Below are positions 18,062 to 26,036 of a stretch of 64,000 bases of DNA, piece by piece; within the stretch, counting starts at the first letter, position 1, and each line of letters begins with the position of its first letter. The position numbers were made by a program, and so were the translations under genes. This DNA comes from Variovorax beijingensis (lineage in GTDB: Bacteria; Pseudomonadota; Gammaproteobacteria; Burkholderiales; Burkholderiaceae_C): positions 922,001 through 986,000 of the forward strand of contig NZ_VIVL01000001.1 of assembly GCF_007828835.1 (NCBI RefSeq). Reading direction: 5' to 3'. Below the pieces are notes generated by a model. That model was not told the origin of the DNA. It saw only the letters and a program-made list of their open reading frames with translations, and ran no database searches.

Positions 18062-19111
18062 ATGACCCGCTTCATCGATGTTCACAGCCTGGTTCGCCTG
18101 GTGGACGAAACCGGCGTTCCGGAATTCCTCAAGGCCCTGGCCGACGCGCTGCGCGACGACTTCATGCGCTGGCGCGAGTTCGACAAGAAGGCGCGCGTGG
18201 CCAGCCACTCGCACCTCGGCGTGATCGAGCTGATGCCGGTGGCCGACGACGGCGCCTACGCCTTCAAGTACGTCAACGGCCATCCGCACAACACGGCCGT
18301 GGGGCTGCCTACGGTCATGGCCTTCGGCGTGCTGGCCGAGGTCGACACGGGCTACCCCGTGCTGCTGTCGGAGCTCACGCTCACCACCGCGCTGCGCACC
18401 GCCGCCACCTCGGCCATGGCGGCGCAGGCCCTGGCGCGGCCCGGCGCGCGCAGCATGGCGCTGATCGGCAACGGCTCGCAGAGCGAGTTCCAGGCGCTGG
18501 CCTTCCATGCGCTGCTGGGCATCGAGGAGGTGCGCGTGTTCGACATCGATCCGCGCGCCACCGACAAGCTGGTGCGCCACCTGTCGGCCTGCACGCCGCT
18601 CGAGGTGGTGCGCGCGCCGTCGGTCGCCGATGCGGTGCGCGGCGCCGACATCGTGACCACGGTCACGGCGCACCAGGGCCACGCGGTGGTGCTCGCGCCC
18701 GGCATGATCGAGCCGGGCATGCACATCAATGCGGTCGGCGGCGATTCGCCCGGCAAGACCGAACTGCACCCTGACGTGCTGCGCCTGGCGCGCGTGTTCG
18801 TCGAATACGAGCCCCAGACCCGCATCGAGGGCGAGATCCAGCAGCTGCCGGCCGACTTTCCGGTGCACGAGCTCTGGAAGGTGCTGCTCGGCAGCGTGCC
18901 CGGGCGCGAGAGCGCCGGGCAGGTCACGGTGTTCGACTCGGTCGGCTTTGCGCTGGAGGACTACACGGCGCTGCGCTACATCCACCAGCTGTCGCTGGAG
19001 CGCGGCATCGGCCAGCAGATCGCGCTGGTGCCCGAACTCGACGACCCGAAGGACCTGTTCGGCCTGACGGCGTCCGGCCGGCGCCGGGCGGTGCTGCGGC
19101 GTGCGGCATGA
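18062..19111 (+). CDS. ornithine cyclodeaminase family protein
   Basis: 349 residues, the standard length of ornithine cyclodeaminase/mu-crystallin. The enzyme converts L-ornithine to L-proline and ammonia with bound NAD+. Visible features: 'FKYVNGHPHNTAVGLPTVMAFGVL' (substrate-binding part), 'ATSAMAAQALARPGARSMALIGNGSQSEFQALAF' (Rossmann glycine motif GNGSQ), 'DIVTTVTAHQGHAVVLAPGMIEPGMHINAVGGDSPGKTEL', with the Gly-Gly-Asp characteristic of the true cyclodeaminase branch. An AAGGAG Shine-Dalgarno sits seven bases before the ATG. It abuts the acetylpolyamine amidohydrolase gene, which supports a role in ornithine/polyamine catabolism. Confidence 0.92.
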   Translation: MTRFIDVHSLVRLVDETGVPEFLKALADALRDDFMRWREFDKKARVASHSHLGVIELMPVADDGAYAFKYVNGHPHNTAVGLPTVMAFGVLAEVDTGYPVLLSELTLTTALRTAATSAMAAQALARPGARSMALIGNGSQSEFQALAFHALLGIEEVRVFDIDPRATDKLVRHLSACTPLEVVRAPSVADAVRGADIVTTVTAHQGHAVVLAPGMIEPGMHINAVGGDSPGKTELHPDVLRLARVFVEYEPQTRIEGEIQQLPADFPVHELWKVLLGSVPGRESAGQVTVFDSVGFALEDYTALRYIHQLSLERGIGQQIALVPELDDPKDLFGLTASGRRRAVLRRAA

Positions 19112-19119
19112 TGCGCGGC

Positions 19120-20169
19120 ATGCTCACCATCTACAACGACCAGCACACATTGCACCAGGGCAAAGTCGAGATGTTCCGCGGCGAGCTGGTGCCGTGCTTC
19201 GAGGTGCCCGCCCGCGTCGACCATGTGAAACATGAACTGGAGCGCCGCGGCCTCGGCCCGCTGCAGGTGCCCGATGCCTTCGACGAGGCACTGCTGGCCA
19301 GGGTGCATGCGCCGCGCTACCTCGACTTCATCGCCCATGCCTGGGACGAGTGGGTGGCGCTCGATCCGTCGAACGCATCGCGCGATGCCCTGCCTTCGTA
19401 CTGGCCCACGCGCGGCATGCGCACCGATGTGTTGCCGAAGAGCTTTCCCGCACGCATGGGGCTGTTCTCTTTCGATGCGGGCACGCCGCTCATGGCCGGC
19501 AGCTGGGCCGCCGCGCGCCACGGCGCCGCCTGCGCCTGGACCGCGGCGCAGCGCGTTGCTGGCGGCGAGCGCGCCGCCTTCGCGCTCACCCGGCCGCCCG
19601 GCCACCATGCGGGCGCCGATTTCTTCGGCGGCTACTGCTTCGTCAACAACGCCGCCGTGGCCGCGCAGGCGCTGCGCGATGCGGGCGTGGCGCGCGTGGC
19701 GGTGCTCGACGTGGACTACCACCACGGCAACGGCACGCAGGCCATCTTCTACGAGCGCAGCGACGTGCATTTTGCGAGCCTGCATGGCGATCCGCTGACC
19801 GACTATCCCTACTACCTGGGCCATGCCGACGAGCGTGGCGCGGGCGCCGGGCTCGGCTTCAACCACAACCTGCCGCTCACGCGCGGTGCGGACTTCGCCA
19901 CCTGGCGCGCGGCGCTGAAGGCCGCGCTCGGCGGCATTGCCGAAGTGCGCGCGGGCGCGCTGGTGGTGTCGCTCGGCGTCGACACCTTTGAAGGCGACCC
20001 GGTCGCGGGCTTCCGGCTCCAAAGCGACGACTACCTGCGCATGGGCGAAGACCTGGCGCGCGCCGGCCTGCCCACGGTGTTCGTGTTCGAGGGCGGCTAC
20101 GCGGTGGCGGAGGTGGGCGTCAACGCCGTCAACGTGCTGCAGGGTTTCGAGCAGCAGGCCGCGGGCTGA
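19120..20169 (+). CDS. aphA: acetylpolyamine amidohydrolase (histone deacetylase superfamily)
   Basis: 349 residues of the HDAC fold. Zinc and catalytic motifs are intact: 'RPPGHHAGADFFGGYCFVNNAAVAAQ' (tandem catalytic His), 'VLDVDYHHGNGTQAIFYER' (zinc ligands D and H) and 'SLGVDTFEGDP' (zinc ligand D). The N-terminus 'GELVPCFEVPAR' and the end 'VFEGGYAVAEVGVNAVNVL' closely match my memory of the Mycoplana enzyme that deacetylates acetylputrescine and acetylspermidine. Start set at 19120 because family members begin with M-(x)3-Y/F-x-D there; ATG 19108, overlapping the cyclodeaminase stop, is the alternative and would add four residues. Tandem with ornithine cyclodeaminase, suggesting polyamine breakdown. 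Confidence 0.9.
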   Translation: MLTIYNDQHTLHQGKVEMFRGELVPCFEVPARVDHVKHELERRGLGPLQVPDAFDEALLARVHAPRYLDFIAHAWDEWVALDPSNASRDALPSYWPTRGMRTDVLPKSFPARMGLFSFDAGTPLMAGSWAAARHGAACAWTAAQRVAGGERAAFALTRPPGHHAGADFFGGYCFVNNAAVAAQALRDAGVARVAVLDVDYHHGNGTQAIFYERSDVHFASLHGDPLTDYPYYLGHADERGAGAGLGFNHNLPLTRGADFATWRAALKAALGGIAEVRAGALVVSLGVDTFEGDPVAGFRLQSDDYLRMGEDLARAGLPTVFVFEGGYAVAEVGVNAVNVLQGFEQQAAG

Positions 20170-20213
20170 GCCGCAGGCGACAGCAGTCGGGTGAGCACCG
20201 ATTGCCGCCGCGC

Positions 20214-20247
20214 CAAGGGCAGGGCCCAATGCGCCCTTTTGCTTTTT
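20214..20247 (+). terminator. probable rho-independent terminator after the polyamine genes
   Basis: AAGGGC (20215-20220) pairs with GCCCTT (20233-20238) and is followed by TTGCTTTTTT. It would end the cyclodeaminase-amidohydrolase transcript before the Bug gene, although partial read-through is possible because the next gene follows after only a short leader. Confidence 0.6.
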
Positions 20248-20270
20248 TCCCGTTCCAGGAACCCGCCACC

Positions 20271-21254
20271 ATGTCCCGCCGATCCCTTCTCCGTGCCGCC
20301 ACGCTCGCCGCAGCCTGCGGGCTTCTTCTGTCTCCGCTGGCGGCGCTCGCGCAGGCCTTTCCCTCCAAGCCGGTCAAGCTGGTCATCGCCTTCCCCGCGG
20401 GCGGGCCCACCGACATCACGATGCGCCAGCTGGCCGACAACGCGAGCAAGATCCTCGGCCAGCCCGTCATCATCGACAACAAGCCCGGCGCCGGCGGCAC
20501 CTTGCCCGCGCAGGCGCTGCAGACCGCGCAGCCCGACGGCTACACGGTCGCGCAGATTCCGCTCGGCGTGTTCCGCCTCGGCTACACCACCAAGATCAAC
20601 TGGGACCCGCTCAAGGACATCAGCTACGTGCTCAACGTCACGGGCTATGCCTTCGGCATCGTGGTGCCGGCCGACAGCCCGTTCAAGACCTGGGCCGACT
20701 TCGTCGCCTATGCCAAGGCCAACCCCGGCAAGCTCACCTACGGCTCCACCGGCAACCTCACGAGCCCGCATCTCACGACCGAACTGATCGCACAGAAGGC
20801 CGGCATCCAGCTGCAGCACGTGCCCTACAAGGGCAGCGCCGACCTGATGCTCGCGGTGGTCAGCGGCCAGCTGATGGCGGCCGCCGACAGCACCGGCTTC
20901 GCGCCGCAGGTCGAGGCCGGCAAGCTGCGCGTGCTCAACACCTGGGGTGAGAAGCGCCTGGCCAAGTTCCCCGATGCGCCGACGCTGAAGGAACTGGGCT
21001 ACGACATCGTGCAGAACTCGCCCTTCGGCATCGGCGCGCCCAAGGGCACACCGCCCGAGGTGGTGAAGAAACTGCACGACGCGTTCAAGCAGGCAATGGA
21101 AGAGCCGAGCTATGTGGCCTCGCTCGGCCGCTACGACATGCTGCCCAACTACATGAGCTCGGCGGCCTACACCAGGTTCGCGCAGGACACGGTGGTGCGC
21201 GAGAAGGCGGTGATCGAGAAGCTGGGGCTCGCGAAGGAAGTCAAGACGAACTGA
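20271..21254 (+). CDS. Bug/TctC-family substrate-binding protein
   Basis: 327 residues from ATG 20271. The signal region 'SRRSLLRAATLAAACGLLLSPLAALAQA' has twin arginines. The mature start 'FPSKPVKLVIAFPAGGPTDITMRQLAD' and later 'IIDNKPGAGGTLPAQALQTAQPDGYTV' and 'QLQHVPYKGSADLMLAVVSGQL' are Bug signatures. The ligand is probably a carboxylate or a similar small molecule; the location downstream of ornithine/polyamine genes is suggestive but a terminator-like hairpin lies between. The open frame extends 23 codons upstream, but that part runs through the hairpin and lacks a signal sequence. Its last 14 bases overlap the convergent TetR gene tail to tail. Confidence 0.92.
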   Translation: MSRRSLLRAATLAAACGLLLSPLAALAQAFPSKPVKLVIAFPAGGPTDITMRQLADNASKILGQPVIIDNKPGAGGTLPAQALQTAQPDGYTVAQIPLGVFRLGYTTKINWDPLKDISYVLNVTGYAFGIVVPADSPFKTWADFVAYAKANPGKLTYGSTGNLTSPHLTTELIAQKAGIQLQHVPYKGSADLMLAVVSGQLMAAADSTGFAPQVEAGKLRVLNTWGEKRLAKFPDAPTLKELGYDIVQNSPFGIGAPKGTPPEVVKKLHDAFKQAMEEPSYVASLGRYDMLPNYMSSAAYTRFAQDTVVREKAVIEKLGLAKEVKTN

Positions 21255-21810
21255 GCACGAACAGCTCGTCCACCAGCCGCTTCGCCAGCGCCGGCTTCAC
21301 GGGGTCGCCGCCGAACACGAGGCGAAACACGATCGGCGCGATCAGGTGATCGATCACCTGCTGCGCCTCGGGTGCCCGCTCGCCACGGGCGTGCGCCTGC
21401 TCGACCAGCTTCAGCGCTTCCTTGCGGCGGTTGCGCAGGCAGTCGGTGTCGGCGCCGCCGTCGGCCAGTGCGGCCGCGGCTTTCAACAGTGAGGTGTTGC
21501 AGGGGCGCGCAAGGTGCGTGATGAGTTCCTGCGCCCATGCCGTCAGGTCCTGCCGCAGCGAGCCCGTGTCGGGCAGGGGCCGGTTCGGGTCCAGCCGGTG
21601 CGCCGCCGTCTCGGCCAGCAGGCCCGACAAGTCGCCCCATCGGCGGTAGATGCTCGAGGCGCTGACGCCGGCGCGCTCGGCCACCGCCGGGACGGTCACA
21701 CGTTCGCGCCCCTGTTCGGCCACCAGTTCTTCGAGCGCAGTGCGCACCAGCGCCTGCACCTGGGCGCTGCGGCCGCCGGGACGCTTGTTCGGAAGGACGA
21801 CATCGTTCAT
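21241..21810 (-). CDS. TetR/AcrR family transcriptional repressor
   Basis: 189 residues. The N-terminal helix-turn-helix reads 'RVTVPAVAERAGVSASSIYRRWGDLSGLLAE', the standard TetR DNA-binding motif (residues about 38-68); the remaining helical domain is the ligand-binding/dimer part. It is divergent from an MFS exporter gene with 89 bases between the starts, and that gap contains two operator-like pseudo-palindromes, so it very probably represses both itself and the transporter until an effector (often an exported drug or metabolite) binds. Its 3' end overlaps the end of the Bug gene on the other strand. Confidence 0.92.
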   Translation of the reverse strand: MNDVVLPNKRPGGRSAQVQALVRTALEELVAEQGRERVTVPAVAERAGVSASSIYRRWGDLSGLLAETAAHRLDPNRPLPDTGSLRQDLTAWAQELITHLARPCNTSLLKAAAALADGGADTDCLRNRRKEALKLVEQAHARGERAPEAQQVIDHLIAPIVFRLVFGGDPVKPALAKRLVDELFVLSSS

Positions 21811-21820
21811 GCAAGGACTT

Positions 21821-21842
21821 TAACGCAAAGATATTTGCTTTA
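21821..21842. promoter_or_regulatory. operator-like pseudo-palindrome 1 (TetR candidate site)
   Basis: TAACGCAAAGATATTTGCTT plus TA reads the same on the other strand at 18 of 22 positions, centred at 21831.5. It contains the perfect pair GCAAA/TTTGC and lies 11 bases upstream of the TetR start, where a repressor could block both promoters. Confidence 0.6.
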
Positions 21843-21866
21843 GGAGGGATGCGAGTCTAGAATCGT

Positions 21867-21888
21867 AAAAGCTAAAAAAGTTGCGTTA
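21867..21888. promoter_or_regulatory. operator-like pseudo-palindrome 2 (TetR candidate site)
   Basis: AAAAGCTAAAAAAGTTGCGT plus TA matches site 1 in inverse (TAAAGC...TTTGCGTTA), most clearly in the TTGCGTTA half. It lies 12 bases before the MFS start. The exact 9-mers TTAACGCAA (21820) and TTGCGTTAA (21881) bracket the intergenic region. Confidence 0.5.
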
Positions 21889-21899
21889 AGGATTCGCCC

Positions 21900-23162
21900 A
21901 TGCCGTCCTCCTGTCCTGAGCTTGCCGCTGCCACTGCCGCCGCGTCCCGTGCCAAGCCGTGGCGCCTGCCCGCGGCCGCCGGATTTGCGCTGCTGGCGAC
22001 GGTGCTGTTCGCGTTCTTCTTCGCGGCTGCCGCGCCGTCGCCGCTGTTTGTGGTGTTCCAGCACGCCTGGGGTTTCTCGTCGTCGATGCTCACCGTGGCT
22101 TTCGCCGTCTACGCGATCGCGCTGCTGATCTCGCTGCTGGTCGCGGGATCGCTGTCGGACCATATCGGGCGCCGGCCCGTGGTGCTGGCAGCGCTGGTGC
22201 TGCAGGCGCTGGCGATGGGGCTCTTCCTGCTGGCGCACGGCATCGGCGGGCTGATCGCCGCGCGCGTGGTGCAGGGCGTGGCCACGGGCGTCGCAAGCGG
22301 CGCGCTGAGCGCGGCGGTGGTCGAGGCCGCGCCGGCTGCGCGCAAGCGGCTGGGCGCATTGATCACGAGCGTGTCGCCGCTCGCGGGGCTCGCGGCGGGA
22401 GCGCTGCTGACGGGCATGGCGGTGAAGTTCAGCGCCGCGCCGGTGACGCTGGTGTTCGGCGTGCTCGCCGCGGTGTTCGCACTGGGCGCGGCCGCGGTGC
22501 TGTGGATGCCCGAGACCGTCACGCCGCGTGCCGGTGCGCTGGCTTCGCTGGTGCCGCGTGTGTCCATTCCCGTTCGGGCGCGGGCCGACTTTGCGCGCGG
22601 CCTGCCGGTGTTCATCGTGGTGTGGGCGCTGGGCGGCCTGTATCTGTCGCTCGCACCCTCGCTGATGCACCATGTGTTCGGCATCGACAACGGCGTGGTC
22701 AACGGCCTCACGGTGGCGGTGCTCTCGGGCTTCGGCGCGATCGCGCCCGCCCTGCTCGGCCGCCTTGGCGCGCCGCGATCGGTCATCTTCGGCACGGCCA
22801 GCATCGCGGCCGGTCTGGCGTTGCTGCTCGCATCGCTGGCCACCCGATCGCTCGCGCTGTTCTTTGCCGGCACCGCGATCGCGGGACTGGGCTTCGGCGG
22901 CTCTTTCTCGGCGCTGGTGCAGACGCTCGCACCCCAGGCCGATTCGCACGAGCGCGGCGAGCTGTTCGCCGCCATCTTCGTGGTGAGCTATCTTGCGTTC
23001 AGCCTGCCCGCAATGCTGGCCGGCTTCCTGGTGGCGCCGCTCGGATTGCTGGACACGGTGAAGGGCTATGCGGCCGTGCTGCTGCTGATTGCGGCCTTCG
23101 GCACCTGGCGCCAATGGTCGGTGCTGCGCCGCTGCGCCCGCAGCGGGCCGGTCAACGGGTAG
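21900..23162 (+). CDS. MFS transporter (drug/metabolite efflux type), TetR-controlled
   Basis: 420 residues with about twelve hydrophobic helices. The motif A loop between helices 2 and 3 reads 'AGSLSDHIGRRPVVLAALVLQALAMGL', and helix 5 carries the efflux-type motif 'ITSVSPLAGLAAGALLTGM'. This suggests an exporter. The substrate is unknown. It is transcribed divergently from the TetR gene with two operator-like palindromes between, the classic arrangement of a self-regulated efflux pump. The last 11 bases overlap the convergent HAD phosphatase gene. Confidence 0.9.
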   Translation: MPSSCPELAAATAAASRAKPWRLPAAAGFALLATVLFAFFFAAAAPSPLFVVFQHAWGFSSSMLTVAFAVYAIALLISLLVAGSLSDHIGRRPVVLAALVLQALAMGLFLLAHGIGGLIAARVVQGVATGVASGALSAAVVEAAPAARKRLGALITSVSPLAGLAAGALLTGMAVKFSAAPVTLVFGVLAAVFALGAAAVLWMPETVTPRAGALASLVPRVSIPVRARADFARGLPVFIVVWALGGLYLSLAPSLMHHVFGIDNGVVNGLTVAVLSGFGAIAPALLGRLGAPRSVIFGTASIAAGLALLLASLATRSLALFFAGTAIAGLGFGGSFSALVQTLAPQADSHERGELFAAIFVVSYLAFSLPAMLAGFLVAPLGLLDTVKGYAAVLLLIAAFGTWRQWSVLRRCARSGPVNG

Positions 23163-23988
23163 CGCGGGCCGAGAGAATCGCGCGCACCGCCTCGGCAAAG
23201 CCCGCGCCGCGCTCGCCCTCCGTCACATAGCGCGGCAGGTGCTCCAGCTGCGGCACGAAGCGCGCGACGTTCGCCACGCCGATGCTGCTCGCGAAGGTGC
23301 GGAACATGAGCTGGTCGTTGGTGGAGTCGCCCACGTAGGCCCAGCGGTCGAGTTCGTCGTCGAGCGTTCGGCCCCAGAGCTCGCGCACGATCCAGCGCGC
23401 GCCTTCGAGCTTGTCGTTGTCGCCGTACCAGCCGTTGATGTGGATGCTGCTCACGGTGGCGTGCATGCCTTCGCCGCGCATCAGCGCGACGACCTGCGCG
23501 ATGGTCTCTTCGCCCAGCTGCACGAACTCGCTGTGGTCGATGGCGATGTCGGTCTCGCGGCCCGGTGAATCGGTGGCGCGCCGCGCGCCCGGGATCTCGC
23601 GCTCGATGCGCGCGAGCACGGCCTGCATGCGCTCGAAGTTGGCGCTGCGCGTGGGCGCATCCTGCATGTAGCGCTTCTCGATCTTGCCCTCGGCCGTGGG
23701 CAGCAGCGCCACCGCGCCGTTCTCCGCCACGATGGCATCGACCGGCCAGGTGTTGACGAAGGGCAGGCTCCAGCCGACGGGCCGGCCCGTGATGGCCACG
23801 ATGGAAAGGCCCGCGGCCTTGAGATCGCCGAGCGCCTGCAGCGCATCGGGCGTGATCGCGCCCTCGGTGGTGAGCGTGTCGTCGATATCGGTGAACATAC
23901 CCGCGAGCGTACGGCGCACGGGCGCGGCCCAGCGGTCCAGCGGCAGCAGGTGGGTGGGCGAGGGCGGAAGGGAGGTCGGCGAAGGCAT
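23152..23988 (-). CDS. HAD-IIB family sugar-phosphate phosphatase-like hydrolase
   Basis: 278 residues. HAD motif I 'MFTDIDDTLT' (nucleophile D34, acid D36), motif II 'AITGRPVGW', and motif IV 'YVGDSTNDQLMF' are intact, and the cap between them is of the type IIB (Cof/sucrose-phosphatase) kind. These enzymes dephosphorylate sugar phosphates or similar small phosphates in the cytosol. The natural substrate is not evident and neighbours do not help. The first 30 residues are Pro/Leu-rich and precede the fold; the Met at residue 31 (position 23898) is a possible alternative start, though it would place the catalytic Asp unusually close to the end. Confidence 0.85.
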   Translation of the reverse strand: MPSPTSLPPSPTHLLPLDRWAAPVRRTLAGMFTDIDDTLTTEGAITPDALQALGDLKAAGLSIVAITGRPVGWSLPFVNTWPVDAIVAENGAVALLPTAEGKIEKRYMQDAPTRSANFERMQAVLARIEREIPGARRATDSPGRETDIAIDHSEFVQLGEETIAQVVALMRGEGMHATVSSIHINGWYGDNDKLEGARWIVRELWGRTLDDELDRWAYVGDSTNDQLMFRTFASSIGVANVARFVPQLEHLPRYVTEGERGAGFAEAVRAILSARATR

Positions 23989-24086
23989 GGGGAGCGGGCA
24001 ATCTCTGCAGAGCCCGTGATCGTACCGGCGGTTTCGTGTAGCATCCCGCCCCCGCCGCGCGTTCCAACGCCGGCGCGGCGCTTTCC

Positions 24087-25082
24087 ATGCCCCACATCCT
24101 CGTCGACCAACTCCTCAAGAGCTACCGCATCTCCGAGCGCGAACCGGGCGTCATGGGTGCGCTGCGCGGCCTCGTGCAGCGCCGCCAGCGCACGGTGCAG
24201 GCGCTGTCGGGCGTGTCGTTCTCGCTCGAGCGCGGCGAACTGCTGGGCTTCATCGGGCCGAACGGCGCGGGCAAGTCGACCACCATCAAGATTCTCTCGG
24301 GCATCCTGCGGCCCGACGGCGGGCGCGTGGAGATCGACGGGCGCGATCCCTTCGCGGACCGCGAGCGGCACGTGGCGCGCATCGGCGTGGTCTTCGGCCA
24401 GCGCACGCAGCTGTGGTGGGACCTGCCGGTGGGCGACGGCTTCGACCTGCTGCGCGACATCTACCGTGTCGATCCGCAGCGCTATCGGCGCACGCGCGAC
24501 GAACTGGTCGCGCTGCTGCATCTGGAGCGCGTGCTCGGCCAGCCGGTGCGCCAGCTCTCGCTGGGCCAGCGCATGCGCGCCGAGATCGCGGCGGCACTGC
24601 TGCACGAGCCCGACATCCTGTTTCTCGACGAGCCGACCATCGGCCTCGATGCGCCCTCGAAGCTCGCGGTGCGCGACTTCGTGCGCCGCGCCAACCGCGA
24701 GCGCGGCACCACCGTGCTGCTGACCACGCACGACATGCACGACATCGAGGCCCTGGCCCAGCGCGTGATCGTCATCGGCCACGGACGCGTGCTGGCCGAC
24801 AGCCCGGTCGAGGCGCTGCGCGCGCAGGTGATGGCCGAGCGTCGGCTGGTGGTCGACTTCGCGCAGGATGCGGCGCTGCCCCAGCAGGTGCCCGGCGCCA
24901 CGGTGCACGCGCGGGACGGCCAGACGCTGGTGCTCGATTTCGATCCCGCGGTCACCTCTGCGCCCGCGCTGATCGCGCGCATCGCGGCCGAGCACGCGGT
25001 GGAAGACATCCGCCTCGAAGGCCTGGCCATCGAGGCCGTGATCGCGCGCTTCTATGCCATGCACGGAGCGGCCGAGGCGTGA
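24087..25082 (+). CDS. ABC-2 type exporter, ATP-binding subunit
   Basis: 331 residues. Walker A 'GFIGPNGAGKSTTIKIL' (from residue 55), Q-loop 'GVVFGQRTQLWWDLP', signature '[32 protein letters not shown]' (about 157-188) and H-loop 'LLTTHDMHDIE' are complete. The Q-loop 'FGQRTQLWWDLP' and the longer C-terminal extension are those of the COG4586 group, which pairs with two ABC-2 permeases of the COG4587 and COG3694 groups. Both partners are here, but the second is 2.4 kb away because two unrelated genes lie between. Stop overlaps the permease GTG start (GTGA). Substrate unknown. Confidence 0.9.
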   Translation: MPHILVDQLLKSYRISEREPGVMGALRGLVQRRQRTVQALSGVSFSLERGELLGFIGPNGAGKSTTIKILSGILRPDGGRVEIDGRDPFADRERHVARIGVVFGQRTQLWWDLPVGDGFDLLRDIYRVDPQRYRRTRDELVALLHLERVLGQPVRQLSLGQRMRAEIAAALLHEPDILFLDEPTIGLDAPSKLAVRDFVRRANRERGTTVLLTTHDMHDIEALAQRVIVIGHGRVLADSPVEALRAQVMAERRLVVDFAQDAALPQQVPGATVHARDGQTLVLDFDPAVTSAPALIARIAAEHAVEDIRLEGLAIEAVIARFYAMHGAAEA

Positions 25083-25921
25083 GCCCGCGCGATCTGCTTC
25101 GCCCCTATGCCGCGGCCTTCGTGTCGCGCTTCATGCAGATGCTGCAGTACCGCACTGCGGCGCTCGCCGGCTTTGCAACGCAGTGCTGGTGGGGCGGCAT
25201 CAAGGTGATGGTGTTCGCGGCGTTCTATGGCGGCAGCGCCGTCGCGGGCGCGGCGTCGCCGATGTCGCTCGCCCAGGCCATTAGCTACACCTGGCTCGCG
25301 CAAGGCCTGCTGGTGCTGCTGCCCTGGCTCGGCGACCCGGAGGTGGCGCAGGCCGTGCGCACCGGCGCGGTGGCCTACGACCGGCTGCGGCCGGTGGATG
25401 CCTACGCGCTGTGGTTCGCGCGCAGCGCCGGCTGGATCGCGGCGCGGCTGTTGCCGCGCGTGGCGTTGATGGCAGCCTTCTCGGCGGTCGCGTTACCGCT
25501 GGCAGGGTTGGGCGAATGGGCCTGGCAGCCGCCCGCGAACGCGGTGGCCGGCATGGCGTTCCTGCTGTCGGTCGGGCTCGCGCTGCTGCTGTCGACCGCG
25601 ATGGTGATGCTGCTCAACGTGGCGGCCACGGCGGCGCTCAACGAGCGCGGCATCAGTGCGGTGGCCACCCCCGTGGTCATCGTGTTCTCGGGCAACCTGC
25701 TGCCGCTGGCGCTGCTGCCCGACGCCTGGCAGACCGCGCTGCTGGTGCAGCCGCTGGCGGGGCTGTTCGACATCCCGGCGCGGCTGTACTTCGGGCAGCT
25801 GGGCGGCTGGCATGCGCTCGGTGGACTGGGGCTGCAGTGCTTCTGGATTGCCGTGCTGGTCGCGCTCGGGCGGGTGGCGATGGGGCGCACCATGCGCAGC
25901 CTGCAGGTGCAGGGTGGCTAG
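25079..25921 (+). CDS. ABC-2 type exporter, permease subunit 1
   Basis: 280 residues from the GTG at 25079, which overlaps the ATPase stop (GTGA). About six hydrophobic helices; the N-terminus 'YAAAFVSRFMQMLQYRTAALAGFATQCWWGGIKVMVF' and the loop 'LLVLLPWLGDPEVAQAVRTGAVAYDRLRPVDAYALWFARS' match the ABC-2 permease group found with the COG4586 ATPase. It would form the inner-membrane channel together with the second permease encoded at 28357-29160. The start has no ATG alternative nearby and coupling by overlap favours the GTG. Confidence 0.87.
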   Translation: MSPRDLLRPYAAAFVSRFMQMLQYRTAALAGFATQCWWGGIKVMVFAAFYGGSAVAGAASPMSLAQAISYTWLAQGLLVLLPWLGDPEVAQAVRTGAVAYDRLRPVDAYALWFARSAGWIAARLLPRVALMAAFSAVALPLAGLGEWAWQPPANAVAGMAFLLSVGLALLLSTAMVMLLNVAATAALNERGISAVATPVVIVFSGNLLPLALLPDAWQTALLVQPLAGLFDIPARLYFGQLGGWHALGGLGLQCFWIAVLVALGRVAMGRTMRSLQVQGG

Positions 25922-26018
25922 GGTGGCTGGCTTGCACCGTGTCGGCGCTTCCCGCGCTGGCGTGCGCAGGGGGCCGCTCCAACCATCGGAGGCCGTGCTG
26001 CCGTATCGTGGCGGGTGC

Positions 26019-26030
26019 GACAATCCCGCC
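26019..26030 (+). promoter_or_regulatory. possible promoter -10 region before the radical SAM gene
   Basis: GACAAT at 26019-26024 in the 115-base gap after permease 1 would start transcription only a few bases before the ATG at 26037. The -35 region is not convincing, so the radical SAM pair may also be read from the upstream exporter promoter. Confidence 0.3.
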
Positions 26031-26036
26031 GCTGCC

